Below, in pieces: positions 40,329 through 49,271 of a stretch of 50,555 nucleotides of DNA. This DNA is from Cytophagaceae bacterium (GTDB taxonomy: Bacteria > Bacteroidota > Bacteroidia > Cytophagales > Spirosomataceae). The stretch lies in contig JAIYBU010000025.1 in NCBI GenBank assembly GCA_027488335.1, positions 1 through 50,555 of the forward strand. Direction: 5' to 3'. The position numbers were made by a program, and so were the translations under genes. The notes below the pieces were generated by a model. It did no database searches. It was not told where the DNA came from and saw nothing but the letters and a program-made list of their open reading frames with translations. Every line of letters starts with the position of its first letter. Within the stretch, counting starts at the first letter, position 1.

Positions 40329-41271
40329 TTCTTTCGGCATGCACTCTTGAATTTTCAATGAATAAACTGTGCGTATTCATGCCTCCACAAATCACCCCTG
40401 CCAGATAAATATTGGGCAGATTTGTCTCCATGCTATTTTCATCGTACTGAGGTTTCATGATTTCATCGGCTGAAAGATTAATACCGATTTTCTTCAAAAA
40501 CGCAAGATTGGGCTGATAACCAGTCATCGAAATTACCCAATCATTTTCAATTTTTACTAATCCTTCAGGAGTTTTTACTACGACCGAGTCTTCTGTGATT
40601 TCTTCTACTTCCGAATTAAAATAGGCTTTTATTGAACCTTCCTTTATTCTGTTCTCGATATCGGGTTTTGCCCAATATTTTACTCGTTCACCTACACCTT
40701 CGCCTCTAATAACCATTGTTACGTCAGCACCTTTTCGCCAAGTTTCGAGAGCCGCATCAACTGCCGAATTATTAGCTCCAACTACCAACACTTTCTGAAA
40801 AGCATAAAAATGTGGGTCTTTATAGTAGTGGGTTACCTTTGACAATTCTTCGCCTTTTACGCCCAGTTTTTGCGGAATATCATAAAAACCCGAAGCAATC
40901 ACTACATGCGTAGCCTCATAGTTTTTTTTGCGAGTTTTTACTAAATAATTCTCTTCTGATTTTGTCACTTCCGATACTTCTTCAAACAACCGAACATTGA
41001 GTTTGCGATGAGTGGCTACTCTACGGTAATATTCGAGGGCTTCACTACGAGTAGGCTTGGCGTTGTTGGAAACAAATGGCACATCGCCAATTTCAAGCCG
41101 CTCCGATGTACTAAAAAACGTCATGTTTGCAGGATAATTATAAAGTGAATTAACCAAACAACCCTTCTCTAATATTACATAACTCAAACCCGCTTTTTGT
41201 GCTTCGATGCCACACGCAAGCCCAATCGGGCCACCACCAATAATAACTATGTCGTATTTTTCAGTATTCAT
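40294..41271 (-). CDS. YpdA-family bacillithiol disulfide reductase
   Basis: A 325-residue FAD- and NADPH-dependent reductase thought to recycle oxidised bacillithiol. The FAD motif is IIGGGPIGLACGIEAQ (residues 10-25) and the NADPH motif is VVGANNSAVDAALE (about 165-178); the ending IYLAGVICGG is characteristic of the YpdA clade, which lacks the CxxC of thioredoxin reductases. Implies that the host makes bacillithiol, as many Bacteroidota do. Converges on, and overlaps, the GT87-like gene. Confidence 0.9.
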   Translation of the reverse strand: MNTEKYDIVIIGGGPIGLACGIEAQKAGLSYVILEKGCLVNSLYNYPANMTFFSTSERLEIGDVPFVSNNAKPTRSEALEYYRRVATHRKLNVRLFEEVSEVTKSEENYLVKTRKKNYEATHVVIASGFYDIPQKLGVKGEELSKVTHYYKDPHFYAFQKVLVVGANNSAVDAALETWRKGADVTMVIRGEGVGERVKYWAKPDIENRIKEGSIKAYFNSEVEEITEDSVVVKTPEGLVKIENDWVISMTGYQPNLAFLKKIGINLSADEIMKPQYDENSMETNLPNIYLAGVICGGMNTHSLFIENSRVHAERIIEKICRKTSC

Positions 41272-41371
41272 CAGTAAAAATTAATATCAATTATCTCATG
41301 ACAAACGCCTTTTGTCTATTAAGAAACAACAAAGTTTTCATTAAAATTCGTTCTTTTTGCTAAAACTATGC

Positions 41372-41379
41372 TAATTTTG
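41372..41379 (+). promoter_or_regulatory. -7 promoter element
   Basis: TAATTTTG, perfect TAnnTTTG, 64 bp before the start at 41443. It lies inside the longer open frame from 41368, which supports the later start. Confidence 0.55.
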
Positions 41380-41442
41380 AAGATAGTTTCGTTAATAAAA
41401 AATATTTATCAAATCAAGGTTTTGAATTTGTCACGATTGTTT

Positions 41443-42486
41443 ATGAGATTATTTTTTGTCTTGGTAGTGGGCTTTACGAGTCTGTTGGCATCGGCACAAG
41501 AAATAAATTATATGAAGGCTTATTATCCGCATATCAATAAAGCTGAGTTGGCTGTGGTTGAGGGTAAATACAAAGATGCTTTTGAAAATTACGAGAAAGC
41601 TTTTGCGGCCGCACCACGTGCATTCATGAAAGATTATTTCAATGCGGCGGTTTGTGCAACTTACTTAGGCGATGCCACCAATACCTATAAATACTTGCTC
41701 GAAGTAGCATCAAAAGGCATCAGTCTTGATTTTATAAAAGATGAAACCGCTTTCATTGGTATTCAGCAAGACCCAAATTGGCGAAATTTTGAGAAAGAAT
41801 ATTTAGCAAAAAAACGGGAGTTCGACCAAAAAATAAACAAAGGTTTAAAAGATAAACTCACCAAAATAGTAGAGCGTGACCAGTGGTTTCGGGGGCGAGA
41901 TGCACAAACTTTTGCCGATACAATTGTGAAAGTTGACCGCCAAAACGCTTCCGAATTAGATTATATTTTTGATAGATACGGCTTTCCTGGAGAAGACCAA
42001 ATTGGTTGTGGCGATGGTGGAATGCCCATTATTCAATATCCATTCTACACAGTTATTCGTCGTCAAACGCCCGAAAATCAAACCATTAATTTTTCAAATT
42101 ACTTGATGACAGCCGTTCGCAATGGGCGTATGACGCCACATTCGGCTACGCACATCATGGCCACTATCAATGGGAATGATGTTTTTTTTGCTCGTCATGT
42201 ATTTAAAATTATGACTGATGAGTCGCTTTCGATGCAGGGAAAACCCTTTGCGGCGAAGCTCAATAAGTGGGTTTTTCGACAAATAGATACTGCTGATGAA
42301 CAAAGAATCAGCGAAATGCGTTTGCAAAATGGAATGGAAACACTGGCAGAGTATCGAAAAAAAATAATATTTTCGCTCAATGATAATCGTTTTTTGTTTC
42401 CATATCGTTCGTATGTAGGAATATGGTCGGTTAATAACCCTAATATTGCTTCTGATTATTTGGAAGGAACTGTGGTTTTGGAGTAA
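41443..42486 (+). CDS. Exported protein with TPR-like and DUF6624-like regions
   Basis: A 347-residue protein starting with a signal peptide (MRLFFVLVVGFTSLLASAQ). Residues about 30-110 have TPR-like helices (AELAVVEGKYKDAFENYEKAF). The second half, with VERDQWFRG, DRQNASELDYIFDRYGFPGEDQIG and MTPHSATHI, resembles DUF6624, a domain of unknown function. No catalytic motif that I recognise. It is monocistronic and lies between ypdA and rseP. Confidence 0.7.
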   Translation: MRLFFVLVVGFTSLLASAQEINYMKAYYPHINKAELAVVEGKYKDAFENYEKAFAAAPRAFMKDYFNAAVCATYLGDATNTYKYLLEVASKGISLDFIKDETAFIGIQQDPNWRNFEKEYLAKKREFDQKINKGLKDKLTKIVERDQWFRGRDAQTFADTIVKVDRQNASELDYIFDRYGFPGEDQIGCGDGGMPIIQYPFYTVIRRQTPENQTINFSNYLMTAVRNGRMTPHSATHIMATINGNDVFFARHVFKIMTDESLSMQGKPFAAKLNKWVFRQIDTADEQRISEMRLQNGMETLAEYRKKIIFSLNDNRFLFPYRSYVGIWSVNNPNIASDYLEGTVVLE

Positions 42487-42498
42487 AATCAATTAAGT

Positions 42499-42521
42499 TA
42501 TCCAGAGGCTAAAGCCACGTG
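42499..42521. repeat. REP-like hairpin before rseP
   Basis: TCCAGAGGCT and AGCCACGTGGA pair imperfectly around AA. It starts 13 bp after the preceding stop. Similar small hairpins containing GGCTAAAGCC are frequent between Bacteroidota genes. Confidence 0.45.
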
Positions 42522-42627
42522 GACAAAAAAAACTCAAGTTTTAAACTTTATAGATTGAATTAAAATTATTTTCACAATTAAAAACTGATTTAGGCTAAAC
42601 CCAAATCAAACAAATCAACGTCAACGA

Positions 42628-43962
42628 ATGGCAATTTTAACAATGATTGGTCAGCTTTTGCTGGCACTAACTATTTTAGTCGGATTACACGAATTTGGAC
42701 ACTTTATTTTTGCTCGTATTTTCGGTATTAGGGTTAATAAATTTTATATTTTCTTCGATTTCCTTTTTCCATTGCCTAATGTGTTAAATTTTGCTTTGTG
42801 GAAAAAGAAAAGTGGCGATACCGAATATGGTTTAGGGTGGTTTCCGTTGGGTGGCTACGTGGATATTGCAGGTATGGTCGATGAAACCAAAGATGCTTCG
42901 CAGCTTGCAGCCGTACCAGAGCCTTATGAGTTTCGCTCGAAACCAGCTTGGCAACGCCTCTTTGTGATGTTGGGTGGTATTATCGTGAATATTATTCTCG
43001 GAATCTTGATTTTCTGGGGCGTAAAATATTATTGGGGGGAAGAATATTACTCAAAAGCCGAAGTAAACAAATTGGGTTATTATGCACACCCACTGGCACA
43101 AGAAATTGGCTTAAAAACTGGCGATAAAATCATTAAAGTAAACGGTGAAGATTACGAGTCGGCAGGTGATGTGCGTGCAGCTTTGATGCAAGAAAATACC
43201 AACTTCACGATTGAGCGAAACGGTCAAGTAAGAGAAATCCCTGTTCCAAATGATTTGATTGATAAAGTGGCGAGCAAAGTGCCTTTTATGGAGCCAATCT
43301 ATCCGTTTAAAGTTGGCGAAATTGCTAAAGGAATGCCAGCCGAAACTGCGGGTTTGAAAGCAGGTGATAAAATCGTGAAAATTGATAGTACACCAATTGT
43401 TTGTTTCCAAGATTTTCAGGCAGCTATAAAGAAGCAAGCAGGAAAAAAAGTTGAGTTGACCGTTGAGCGTGGAAACCAAACTATCAAGATAAATCCAACA
43501 GTTACCGAAGAAGGAACAATAGGATTTACCTCAGAATTTACATTAACTTCGAGTAAACGTACCCTTTCTTTTAGCGAATCGTTCATCACAGGTGCAAAAG
43601 ATGCACTTTCGGTGATTCCAAATCAAATTCAAGGGTTTGGGCGTATCTTCAAAGGTCATATTTCGGCAGGAAATGCCGTAAGTGGTCCTGTTGGTTTGGC
43701 CCAAATGTACGGTAAATCGTGGGAGTGGGAAAGATTCTGGGGCTTAACAGGTTTATTATCAATGGGTTTGGCCTTTATGAATGCCTTGCCAATTCCTGCT
43801 CTCGATGGTGGACACGTTTTGGTGTTATTATACGAAATGATTACACGCCGCAAGCCGTCAGAGAAATTCATGGAGCGTACGCAACAAGTAGGTACATTCA
43901 TTTTATTGACCTTGATGGTATTGGTGTTGTTTAATGATACTTTTAAGGCTTTGTTTAAATAG
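42628..43962 (+). CDS. rseP: Site-2 intramembrane protease RseP
   Basis: Zinc metalloprotease in the inner membrane that cuts within membrane segments, typically of anti-sigma factors. His21-Glu22 and His25 form HEFGH in the first helix, and Asp393 in NALPIPALDGGH is the third ligand. Two PDZ domains lie between (about residues 145-215 and 225-305). The 444-residue length is normal. One candidate substrate type, a membrane-bound anti-sigma protein, is encoded at 29678; that link is inference. Confidence 0.95.
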   Translation: MAILTMIGQLLLALTILVGLHEFGHFIFARIFGIRVNKFYIFFDFLFPLPNVLNFALWKKKSGDTEYGLGWFPLGGYVDIAGMVDETKDASQLAAVPEPYEFRSKPAWQRLFVMLGGIIVNIILGILIFWGVKYYWGEEYYSKAEVNKLGYYAHPLAQEIGLKTGDKIIKVNGEDYESAGDVRAALMQENTNFTIERNGQVREIPVPNDLIDKVASKVPFMEPIYPFKVGEIAKGMPAETAGLKAGDKIVKIDSTPIVCFQDFQAAIKKQAGKKVELTVERGNQTIKINPTVTEEGTIGFTSEFTLTSSKRTLSFSESFITGAKDALSVIPNQIQGFGRIFKGHISAGNAVSGPVGLAQMYGKSWEWERFWGLTGLLSMGLAFMNALPIPALDGGHVLVLLYEMITRRKPSEKFMERTQQVGTFILLTLMVLVLFNDTFKALFK

Positions 43963-43976
43963 CCCCCCTGCCTCCA

Positions 43977-44083
43977 GATGGGGGAGTTATTATACGATTT
44001 TCTAAAATGATAAAGATATTTTTGGCATTTTTTGCTTTGATAAACCTAATTTCCGTCAGGGGAGTAGAAAAAACTCCCCCATC
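43977..44083. repeat. 12-bp inverted repeat flanking the DUF6702 start
   Basis: GATGGGGGAGTT (43977-43988) and AACTCCCCCATC (44072-44083) are perfect complements on either side of the ATG at 44007. The right-hand arm is inside the coding sequence. Both look like copies of a G-rich dispersed repeat in opposite orientation. In mRNA they could form a stem enclosing the start codon. Confidence 0.65.
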
Positions 44084-44531
44084 GGGGGCGGCTGCTCACG
44101 CCTATCATACTTCTCTGACTGAAATTCAATACAACGCTAAAGAGAAATCTTTGGAGATAAGTATCCGAATGTTTACGGATGATTTGGAAACTGCTCTTAC
44201 AAAAGCCAACAACGGTCAGAAAATAATGATAGGAGGAAAGAATGATAATAGTGATGCGATTCTGAGTAAATATGTGCAGCAGCATTTTGCAATCTTATTA
44301 TCACAAAAGCAAAAACGAGCGTTGACTGTGCTTGGAAAAGAAATGGAAGGTGATGCCACGTGGGTATATGTCGAAATACCTAATGCTCAGGATTTTAAAG
44401 GAAATATCCTCTACAATAACATCATGCAGGAGCTTTTTGATGACCAAACCAACCTCGTAAACTTTATTCAACCAAGCGGGAAGAAAACCTATGTTTTCAA
44501 CGCAAAAACCAAAATGGCCGAAATTGAATAA
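44007..44531 (+). CDS. DUF6702 family exported protein
   Basis: A 174-residue protein with a signal-like helix (residues 1-17) and a mature part starting near HAYHTSLTEIQYNAKEKSLEIS, the opening of the DUF6702 family, whose function is unknown. Between the two are about 13 unusual residues (RGVEKTPPSGAAA) encoded by the G/C-rich repeat that contains the right arm of the inverted repeat, so they are probably an in-frame insertion. Gene lies 44 bp after rseP and may be co-transcribed. Confidence 0.75.
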   Translation: MIKIFLAFFALINLISVRGVEKTPPSGAAAHAYHTSLTEIQYNAKEKSLEISIRMFTDDLETALTKANNGQKIMIGGKNDNSDAILSKYVQQHFAILLSQKQKRALTVLGKEMEGDATWVYVEIPNAQDFKGNILYNNIMQELFDDQTNLVNFIQPSGKKTYVFNAKTKMAEIE

Positions 44532-44573
44532 AAATACTTAGAAAATATTAAGTTTTAGTATAAAAAAACTACG

Positions 44574-44597
44574 AAACAGTATGCCTGCATACTGTTT
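44574..44597. promoter_or_regulatory. 24-bp palindrome, probable MarR operator
   Basis: AAACAGTATGC (44574-44584) and GCATACTGTTT (44587-44597) around CT, perfect. It overlaps the -33 region of the promoter whose -7 box is at 44604-44611, a position suited to autorepression by the MarR-type protein encoded next. Confidence 0.6.
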
Positions 44598-44603
44598 TTT
44601 TGT

Positions 44604-44611
44604 TACTTTTG
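44604..44611 (+). promoter_or_regulatory. -7 promoter element of the marR-type gene
   Basis: TACTTTTG, perfect TAnnTTTG, 26 bp before the start at 44637. Confidence 0.65.
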
Positions 44612-44636
44612 TGTAGAATCGAAGCAAAAAATACCT

Positions 44637-45107
44637 ATGAAGAAGGAAAAAACAATTGATTTTTACATAAAATGGGCATGGCATTCTATTTCACGGATGT
44701 ATAACGCTTATGCCAATCCCAATGACATGACAATGGCCATTGGCTATGTTTTGCTCAATATTGATTCCGAAAAAGGTACACCTGCTACGAAAATTGGCCC
44801 TTCGATTGGTATGGAGCCTCGCAGTCTAACCAGAATGCTAAAAACGCTCGAAGAAAAAGGCTGGATTTATCGTGAAATTGACCCTGACGATAAGCGTTTT
44901 GTAAGGGTATTTTTAACGGAAGAAGGACGCAAGAAAAGAAATTTTTCTCGTGAAGGAGTAATTATTTTCAATAAGATGATTCAAGAGCAAATTCCTGCTG
45001 AGAAGTTGGCCGTTTTTTTTGAAGTAATCAAAGAAATAAATCGCTTAGTTGATGAGCAGAATAGCAAAGCAAAGGAAACACTTATTTTAGAAAATGAAAT
45101 AATTTAA
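44637..45107 (+). CDS. MarR-family transcriptional regulator
   Basis: A 156-residue winged-helix repressor. The DNA-binding region spans about residues 48-105: helix-turn-helix TKIGPSIGMEPRSLTRMLKTLEEKGWI and the wing with REIDPDDKRFVRVFLTEEGRK. N- and C-terminal helices would form the dimer. In related bacteria similar regulators head fatty-acid or acyl-CoA operons, but here the next gene is a small exported protein, so its targets are uncertain beyond likely self-regulation through the palindrome upstream. Confidence 0.9.
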   Translation: MKKEKTIDFYIKWAWHSISRMYNAYANPNDMTMAIGYVLLNIDSEKGTPATKIGPSIGMEPRSLTRMLKTLEEKGWIYREIDPDDKRFVRVFLTEEGRKKRNFSREGVIIFNKMIQEQIPAEKLAVFFEVIKEINRLVDEQNSKAKETLILENEII

Positions 45108-45138
45108 TAAATTGCTGATACAGAAATCCTATTTCTCG

Positions 45139-45146
45139 TAGTTTTG
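45139..45146 (+). promoter_or_regulatory. -7 promoter element
   Basis: TAGTTTTG, perfect TAnnTTTG, with TTG at 45112-45114 somewhat far upstream. It gives a leader of about 15 bases to the start at 45168. Confidence 0.55.
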
Positions 45147-45167
45147 CAGCGAAAACTTCAACCCAAT

Positions 45168-45629
45168 ATGCATAAAAAACTACTTTTAATTATTGCTTTC
45201 GTATCAATCGCTCAACTTTCACAGGCACAAGCTTTTACTTATTATCCTTTCAATTCGATATTTTCGATTGCTACAAATCCCAATAAAGCTGTTTGGGCTG
45301 ATTTCAGATTTCAGATGAATTCTTACTTTTCATCACTAAGTACGGAGTTTTCACCGATGTTTAATTTGAATCAAGCCGAACGAGCAAAATTCTACATAGG
45401 AGCAGGTGTAAAAGCTAATTTTCTGAATGTACTCGACCCAGATGCTTCCAAAAAATCTCCTTTAGAAGGTTATTGCCTAAATGCAGGGGTTAGAACCTCA
45501 CCCGTTCAAAAGCTACCAAGATTACAGCTTGTTTTTGAGCTTTCGCCTTATGCCAATAAAAATTTCGATTTAGGAGTATTTCGTGCAAATTTAGGACTGG
45601 GGTATGTTTTAGGTAAGAAAAAGCAATAA
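45168..45629 (+). CDS. Small exported beta-barrel-like protein
   Basis: A 153-residue protein with a signal peptide (MHKKLLLIIAFVSIAQLSQAQ) and alternating-hydrophobic strands to the end (YIGAGVKANFL, LQLVFELSPYAN, FRANLGLGYVLG), as in small outer-membrane barrels. ATG at 45168 is chosen over the upstream in-frame start because the promoter box covers that region. I do not recognise the family. Confidence 0.7.
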   Translation: MHKKLLLIIAFVSIAQLSQAQAFTYYPFNSIFSIATNPNKAVWADFRFQMNSYFSSLSTEFSPMFNLNQAERAKFYIGAGVKANFLNVLDPDASKKSPLEGYCLNAGVRTSPVQKLPRLQLVFELSPYANKNFDLGVFRANLGLGYVLGKKKQ

Positions 45630-45770
45630 ACTGCATTTTGCTGGCGTTTGTAAATTTAAGTATGTTCCAATTTAAAATTTAAATGACTGTTCTGGTTATT
45701 TATAATAATTTTAGATGTCAATTTTTATTGATTGTGGACATCTTTTGTGAACCAACAACAGTAAATTATA

Positions 45771-46199
45771 ATGAAAACTTTTGCTTCCTTAATGATTACC
45801 CTCGGGAGTTTTTGTGCGTTTTCTCAGCAGAAACTACCATTTATTCCCCGCCCATCAGTCTCGTTTTTCTTGAATGAAAAAATCGCAGACAACAAAAAAA
45901 CAATTTCAAAATCTGATACACTTCTGGAAGTTAAGGCAATTTTGCAGGGTGAACAGAAACAAAAAATGCCCAATCTGACTTTTTTAATTAGTGAAGTTGA
46001 AGTTGCTCTTATTCGAAATGATAAAAAAATAGCAGGTTTAATACTCGAAGAAGGAAAAGGAAGCCTTGCTCCACTCGCTTTGTTAATATTGGCAGGAGAT
46101 AAATGTCAGCTAACCGTAAAGGGAATAAAATATCTACATGAAGGTACTTATTCTGATGTAGGAACGGGCGATGTTATTAAAAATTATGTTTTTGAATGA
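45771..46199 (+). CDS. Small exported protein with GldM-C-like segment
   Basis: A 142-residue protein with a signal peptide (ending CAFSQ, residue 19). The second half, VEVALIRNDKKIAGLIL and LLILAGDKCQLTVKGIKYL, resembles the beta-domain at the C-terminus of GldM-type proteins, but the match is weak. No motif of catalysis. It lies 141 bp after the barrel-like gene and is followed by a hairpin shared with the convergent peptidase gene. Confidence 0.65.
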   Translation: MKTFASLMITLGSFCAFSQQKLPFIPRPSVSFFLNEKIADNKKTISKSDTLLEVKAILQGEQKQKMPNLTFLISEVEVALIRNDKKIAGLILEEGKGSLAPLALLILAGDKCQLTVKGIKYLHEGTYSDVGTGDVIKNYVFE

Positions 46200-46209
46200 A
46201 AATAAGAAT

Positions 46210-46242
46210 AACGTCGGCAGCTTTTTAAACGCTGTCGACGTT
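46210..46242. repeat. Hairpin related to the 9727 REP-like element
   Basis: AACGTCGGCAGC (46210-46221) and GCTGTCGACGTT (46231-46242) pair with one G-T wobble around a 9-base loop. It shares ACGTCGGCA with the hairpin at 9727-9755. Placed between convergent genes, it could also act as a weak terminator. Confidence 0.6.
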
Positions 46243-46250
46243 TATGATTT

Positions 46251-47918
46251 TTATAGTTTCTTCTCTTTCTCCAGTTTTTCAGCCTTATCGAATTGTTTGA
46301 TGGCCGTCGTAACGATTGGGTCTTGACTATAAATAATTTGGTAAAACTCATTATTTAAGCCATTTTTCATGTTTCGTTGCCAAATATGGCGAGCAATATT
46401 GGCTTTTATTTGCAATTTAATAAATGCTTTTGAACGATTAAATTCAGCGGCATTAAACTTGATTTCGGAGATACCTGCGAGTTTTTTTACTTCTTCGAGC
46501 ATGGCATCCGTAATCGAAAAACTACTTAGAAAAGAGCTAAAAGATTGCTTTTCGAGCGTTTTACGATTGGTGTTGGCATAGCTTAGAGCATATTCACGCA
46601 AGATATTTTTACCGTAAAGTTCGAGTAAGTATTTAGTAATGTGGCTTGTATCTCTCGGCACAAAAATATCAGGAGTTACGCCACCACCACCATACACCGT
46701 ACGCCCTCCTTTGGTTTTGAAACGCATTTTGGGATTGTTCTTGATGCTATCTGCAATAAAAAACTCGCCTGATTTCCCCCGTTCGTCGAGTTCATGCTCG
46801 TAATTTTCTAAATGCCCTTTTTGGTAAGGCTTCTGAATACTACGCCCGCTCGGGATGTAATAACGAGAAATAGTTAGACGTAGCTCCGAGCCATCAGAAA
46901 GTTGAATGGGCTGCTGCACCAAGCCTTTTCCGAAGGTACGACGACCCACAATCAAGGCTCGGTCATAGTCTTGCAATGACCCCGAAAGAATCTCCGACGC
47001 CGATGCACTTCCTTCATCAACCATCACCACGATTGCTCCTTTTTCGAACATTCCGTCATTTCCTGCGTAAGTTTTTCGATTATTTCGGGCATCTTTGCCA
47101 TCGGTGTACACAATTACGTCTTTTCCACCTACGAGTTCATCCACAATATCGGTTGCTCTGTCCATATAGCCACCTGGGTTGCCACGGAGGTCAAGCAATA
47201 ATTGCTTCATTCCTTGTTTTTTGAGGTCAGAAAGATGTTGTTTGAATTCTTCGTAAGTGGTTTCCGTAAACCGATTAATTTTGATGTAAGCCGTTTTCTT
47301 ATCTTCCATCAGATAGGCTGCATCAATCGAATATTGAGCAATTTTATCTCTGACGACTGTAAATTTTAGTAAATCTTTAAACCCTCGACGTTTGATTTCG
47401 AGTTTTACTTCAGTTCCACGTTTTCCACGCAGATTTGCAAAAATATTAGTACTATTTGCATCTTTTCCTGTCAATTTATTATTATTTGCTCTAATAATGG
47501 CATCGCCGCTTTGCACCCCAACGGTTTCAGAAGGCCCCCCCGCCAAAGGCGTAACCACATACAGGGTATCATTAAAGACATTAAACTCGATACCGATACC
47601 ATCAAAACCACTTTCGAGTTGTGAACGAGCAATATCGGCTTCTTGCGGCGGGAAATAATACGTATGCGGGTCGAGTTTTTCTAGCATTTTTGTAATCGAA
47701 TAATCGACGAGCGAATCGGTATTAACGCTATCAACGTAGCTGCGATTGATGTAAGTCAGAATCTCTTTAAATTTGGTCGAACTTCGAGAAATATCACCGC
47801 CAACTCGTCTTCCGCCAAAAAAAGTTGCTCCAATCAAGATGCCAACCACGAGCGTTGTTGCAATCACAATAGGCGTGCGAATCGTTGTTTGATTGTTTTG
47901 AATTTTATTTTCTTCCAC
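46251..47918 (-). CDS. C-terminal processing peptidase (S41, CtpA/Prc type)
   Basis: A 555-residue membrane-anchored periplasmic serine protease that degrades or trims proteins from the C-terminus. One anchor helix (about residues 17-35), a PDZ domain (about 100-180), and the S41 core with catalytic Ser306 (GSASASEI) and Lys331 (TFGKGLVQQ), plus LLDLRGNPGGY. The 200-residue C-terminal extension is usual in Bacteroidota members. A perfect -7 box, TAAATTTG, lies at 48033-48026. Confidence 0.94.
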   Translation of the reverse strand: MEENKIQNNQTTIRTPIVIATTLVVGILIGATFFGGRRVGGDISRSSTKFKEILTYINRSYVDSVNTDSLVDYSITKMLEKLDPHTYYFPPQEADIARSQLESGFDGIGIEFNVFNDTLYVVTPLAGGPSETVGVQSGDAIIRANNNKLTGKDANSTNIFANLRGKRGTEVKLEIKRRGFKDLLKFTVVRDKIAQYSIDAAYLMEDKKTAYIKINRFTETTYEEFKQHLSDLKKQGMKQLLLDLRGNPGGYMDRATDIVDELVGGKDVIVYTDGKDARNNRKTYAGNDGMFEKGAIVVMVDEGSASASEILSGSLQDYDRALIVGRRTFGKGLVQQPIQLSDGSELRLTISRYYIPSGRSIQKPYQKGHLENYEHELDERGKSGEFFIADSIKNNPKMRFKTKGGRTVYGGGGVTPDIFVPRDTSHITKYLLELYGKNILREYALSYANTNRKTLEKQSFSSFLSSFSITDAMLEEVKKLAGISEIKFNAAEFNRSKAFIKLQIKANIARHIWQRNMKNGLNNEFYQIIYSQDPIVTTAIKQFDKAEKLEKEKKL

Positions 47919-48025
47919 TTTTTATTTTAGTTTAAAGATTGTTTTCTTTGTGTCAAATCGTTTCACGTTGTTTCGGGAAATACCTTTAAAAAAGGAATGC
48001 CACAACAATTTTCAATAATTTGTAG

Positions 48026-48033
48026 CAAATTTA
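48026..48033 (-). promoter_or_regulatory. -7 promoter element of the ctp gene
   Basis: Minus-strand TAAATTTG, perfect TAnnTTTG, with a leader of about 100 bases to the start at 47918. No convincing -33 TTG. Confidence 0.45.
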
Positions 48034-48139
48034 AACAAACACTTAAAAATTAGTTCGTACTTTTAGAAACAGATTCTAACGATAATAAATTACATTAAAT
48101 AGCACAAATTTCTATACTCAACCCCAATTTACTAAAGAA

Positions 48140-49264
48140 ATGTCTGAAAATCAATCTCGACGCTCGTTTCTACAAAACCTCGGTGTCGGACTTGGCACAA
48201 CTGCGGCAGCATTTGCTGTGCCATCCGTAATGGCTGTTCCCCAAGCAGCTGCTCCTAAAGATGATAAAAAACTCGGTATTGCCCTCGTTGGGTTGGGTAG
48301 CTACGCCAAAAATCAGTTGGCAGTTGCCTTAGAAAATGCCAAAAATTGTTATTTGGCGGCCATCGTAACAGGTTCACCAACTAAAGCTGACGAATGGGCA
48401 AAGAAATACAATTTACCAAAAGAAAGCATTTACAATTATCAGAACTTCGATGAAATAGCTAAAAACAAATCGGTTGATATTGTTTATGTAGTTTTACCGA
48501 ACTCGATGCACCCCGAATATGTGATTCGTGCGGCAAAGGCAGGCAAGCATGTCATGTGCGAAAAACCAATGGCCAATTCGGTAGCCGAATGCGATGCCAT
48601 GATAAAAGCCTGTAAAGATGCGGGTGTGCAGTTGGGAGTGGGTTATCGGATGCACTTTGAGCCTCATACGCAAGAAGTAATGCGAATCGGGCAGAAAAGA
48701 GAGAAGGGTAATGTACGATTCATGCAAACAAATTTTGGCTTTACTATTGGTGACCCAACGCAGTGGCGTTTGAAAAAATCCATGGCAGGTGGTGGGCCTT
48801 TGATGGATGTGGGCATTTATTGCGTACAAGCATCTCGTTACGTAACGGGTGAAGAACCACTTTGGGTAACGGCTCAGTTTGGCCCGATTACTGATAAAGA
48901 GCGTTTCAAGGACGTAGAAGAAAGCGTTTCGTGGCAAATGGAGTTTCCAGGCGGTGCAATGGTGAATGGTTTTACTTCGTATAAATCAAATATTGAGCAG
49001 CTTTATGTTTCGGCCGATAAAGGTTGGCTTCAGCTCAGTCCTGCGTATAGTTATGGCCCAATCAAGGGGAGTACCAATGATGGGAGCTTAAAATTACCAG
49101 TGGTGCATCATCAAACCGTAATGATGGAGGCAATTTGTAAAGAAATGATTGAAACAGGGAAATTCCCGAAACACATTGACGGCGATGAGGGCAAAAGAGA
49201 TATGAAAATCTTGATGGCCATCTACGAAGCCGCCCAGACGGGAAAACGCATTAGTTTGGTATAG
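48140..49264 (+). CDS. Gfo/Idh/MocA oxidoreductase with Tat signal
   Basis: A 374-residue NAD(P)-dependent sugar oxidoreductase. The N-terminus has the twin-arginine motif SRRSFLQNLG followed by a hydrophobic stretch to VMAVPQA, so it is exported folded with cofactor. The Rossmann part (IALVGLGSYAKNQLAVAL), the EKPMANSVAECDAMI motif (Lys of EKP) and the C-terminal GGGPLMDVGIYCVQASRYV are all present. Closest in type to glucose-fructose oxidoreductases; the sugar is unknown. Confidence 0.92.
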   Translation: MSENQSRRSFLQNLGVGLGTTAAAFAVPSVMAVPQAAAPKDDKKLGIALVGLGSYAKNQLAVALENAKNCYLAAIVTGSPTKADEWAKKYNLPKESIYNYQNFDEIAKNKSVDIVYVVLPNSMHPEYVIRAAKAGKHVMCEKPMANSVAECDAMIKACKDAGVQLGVGYRMHFEPHTQEVMRIGQKREKGNVRFMQTNFGFTIGDPTQWRLKKSMAGGGPLMDVGIYCVQASRYVTGEEPLWVTAQFGPITDKERFKDVEESVSWQMEFPGGAMVNGFTSYKSNIEQLYVSADKGWLQLSPAYSYGPIKGSTNDGSLKLPVVHHQTVMMEAICKEMIETGKFPKHIDGDEGKRDMKILMAIYEAAQTGKRISLV

Positions 49265-49271
49265 TTTTTTT

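Noticed and set aside
42094..42492. 132-codon minus-strand frame
   Set aside because: Shadow of the DUF6624-like gene; composition follows the complement of its codons.
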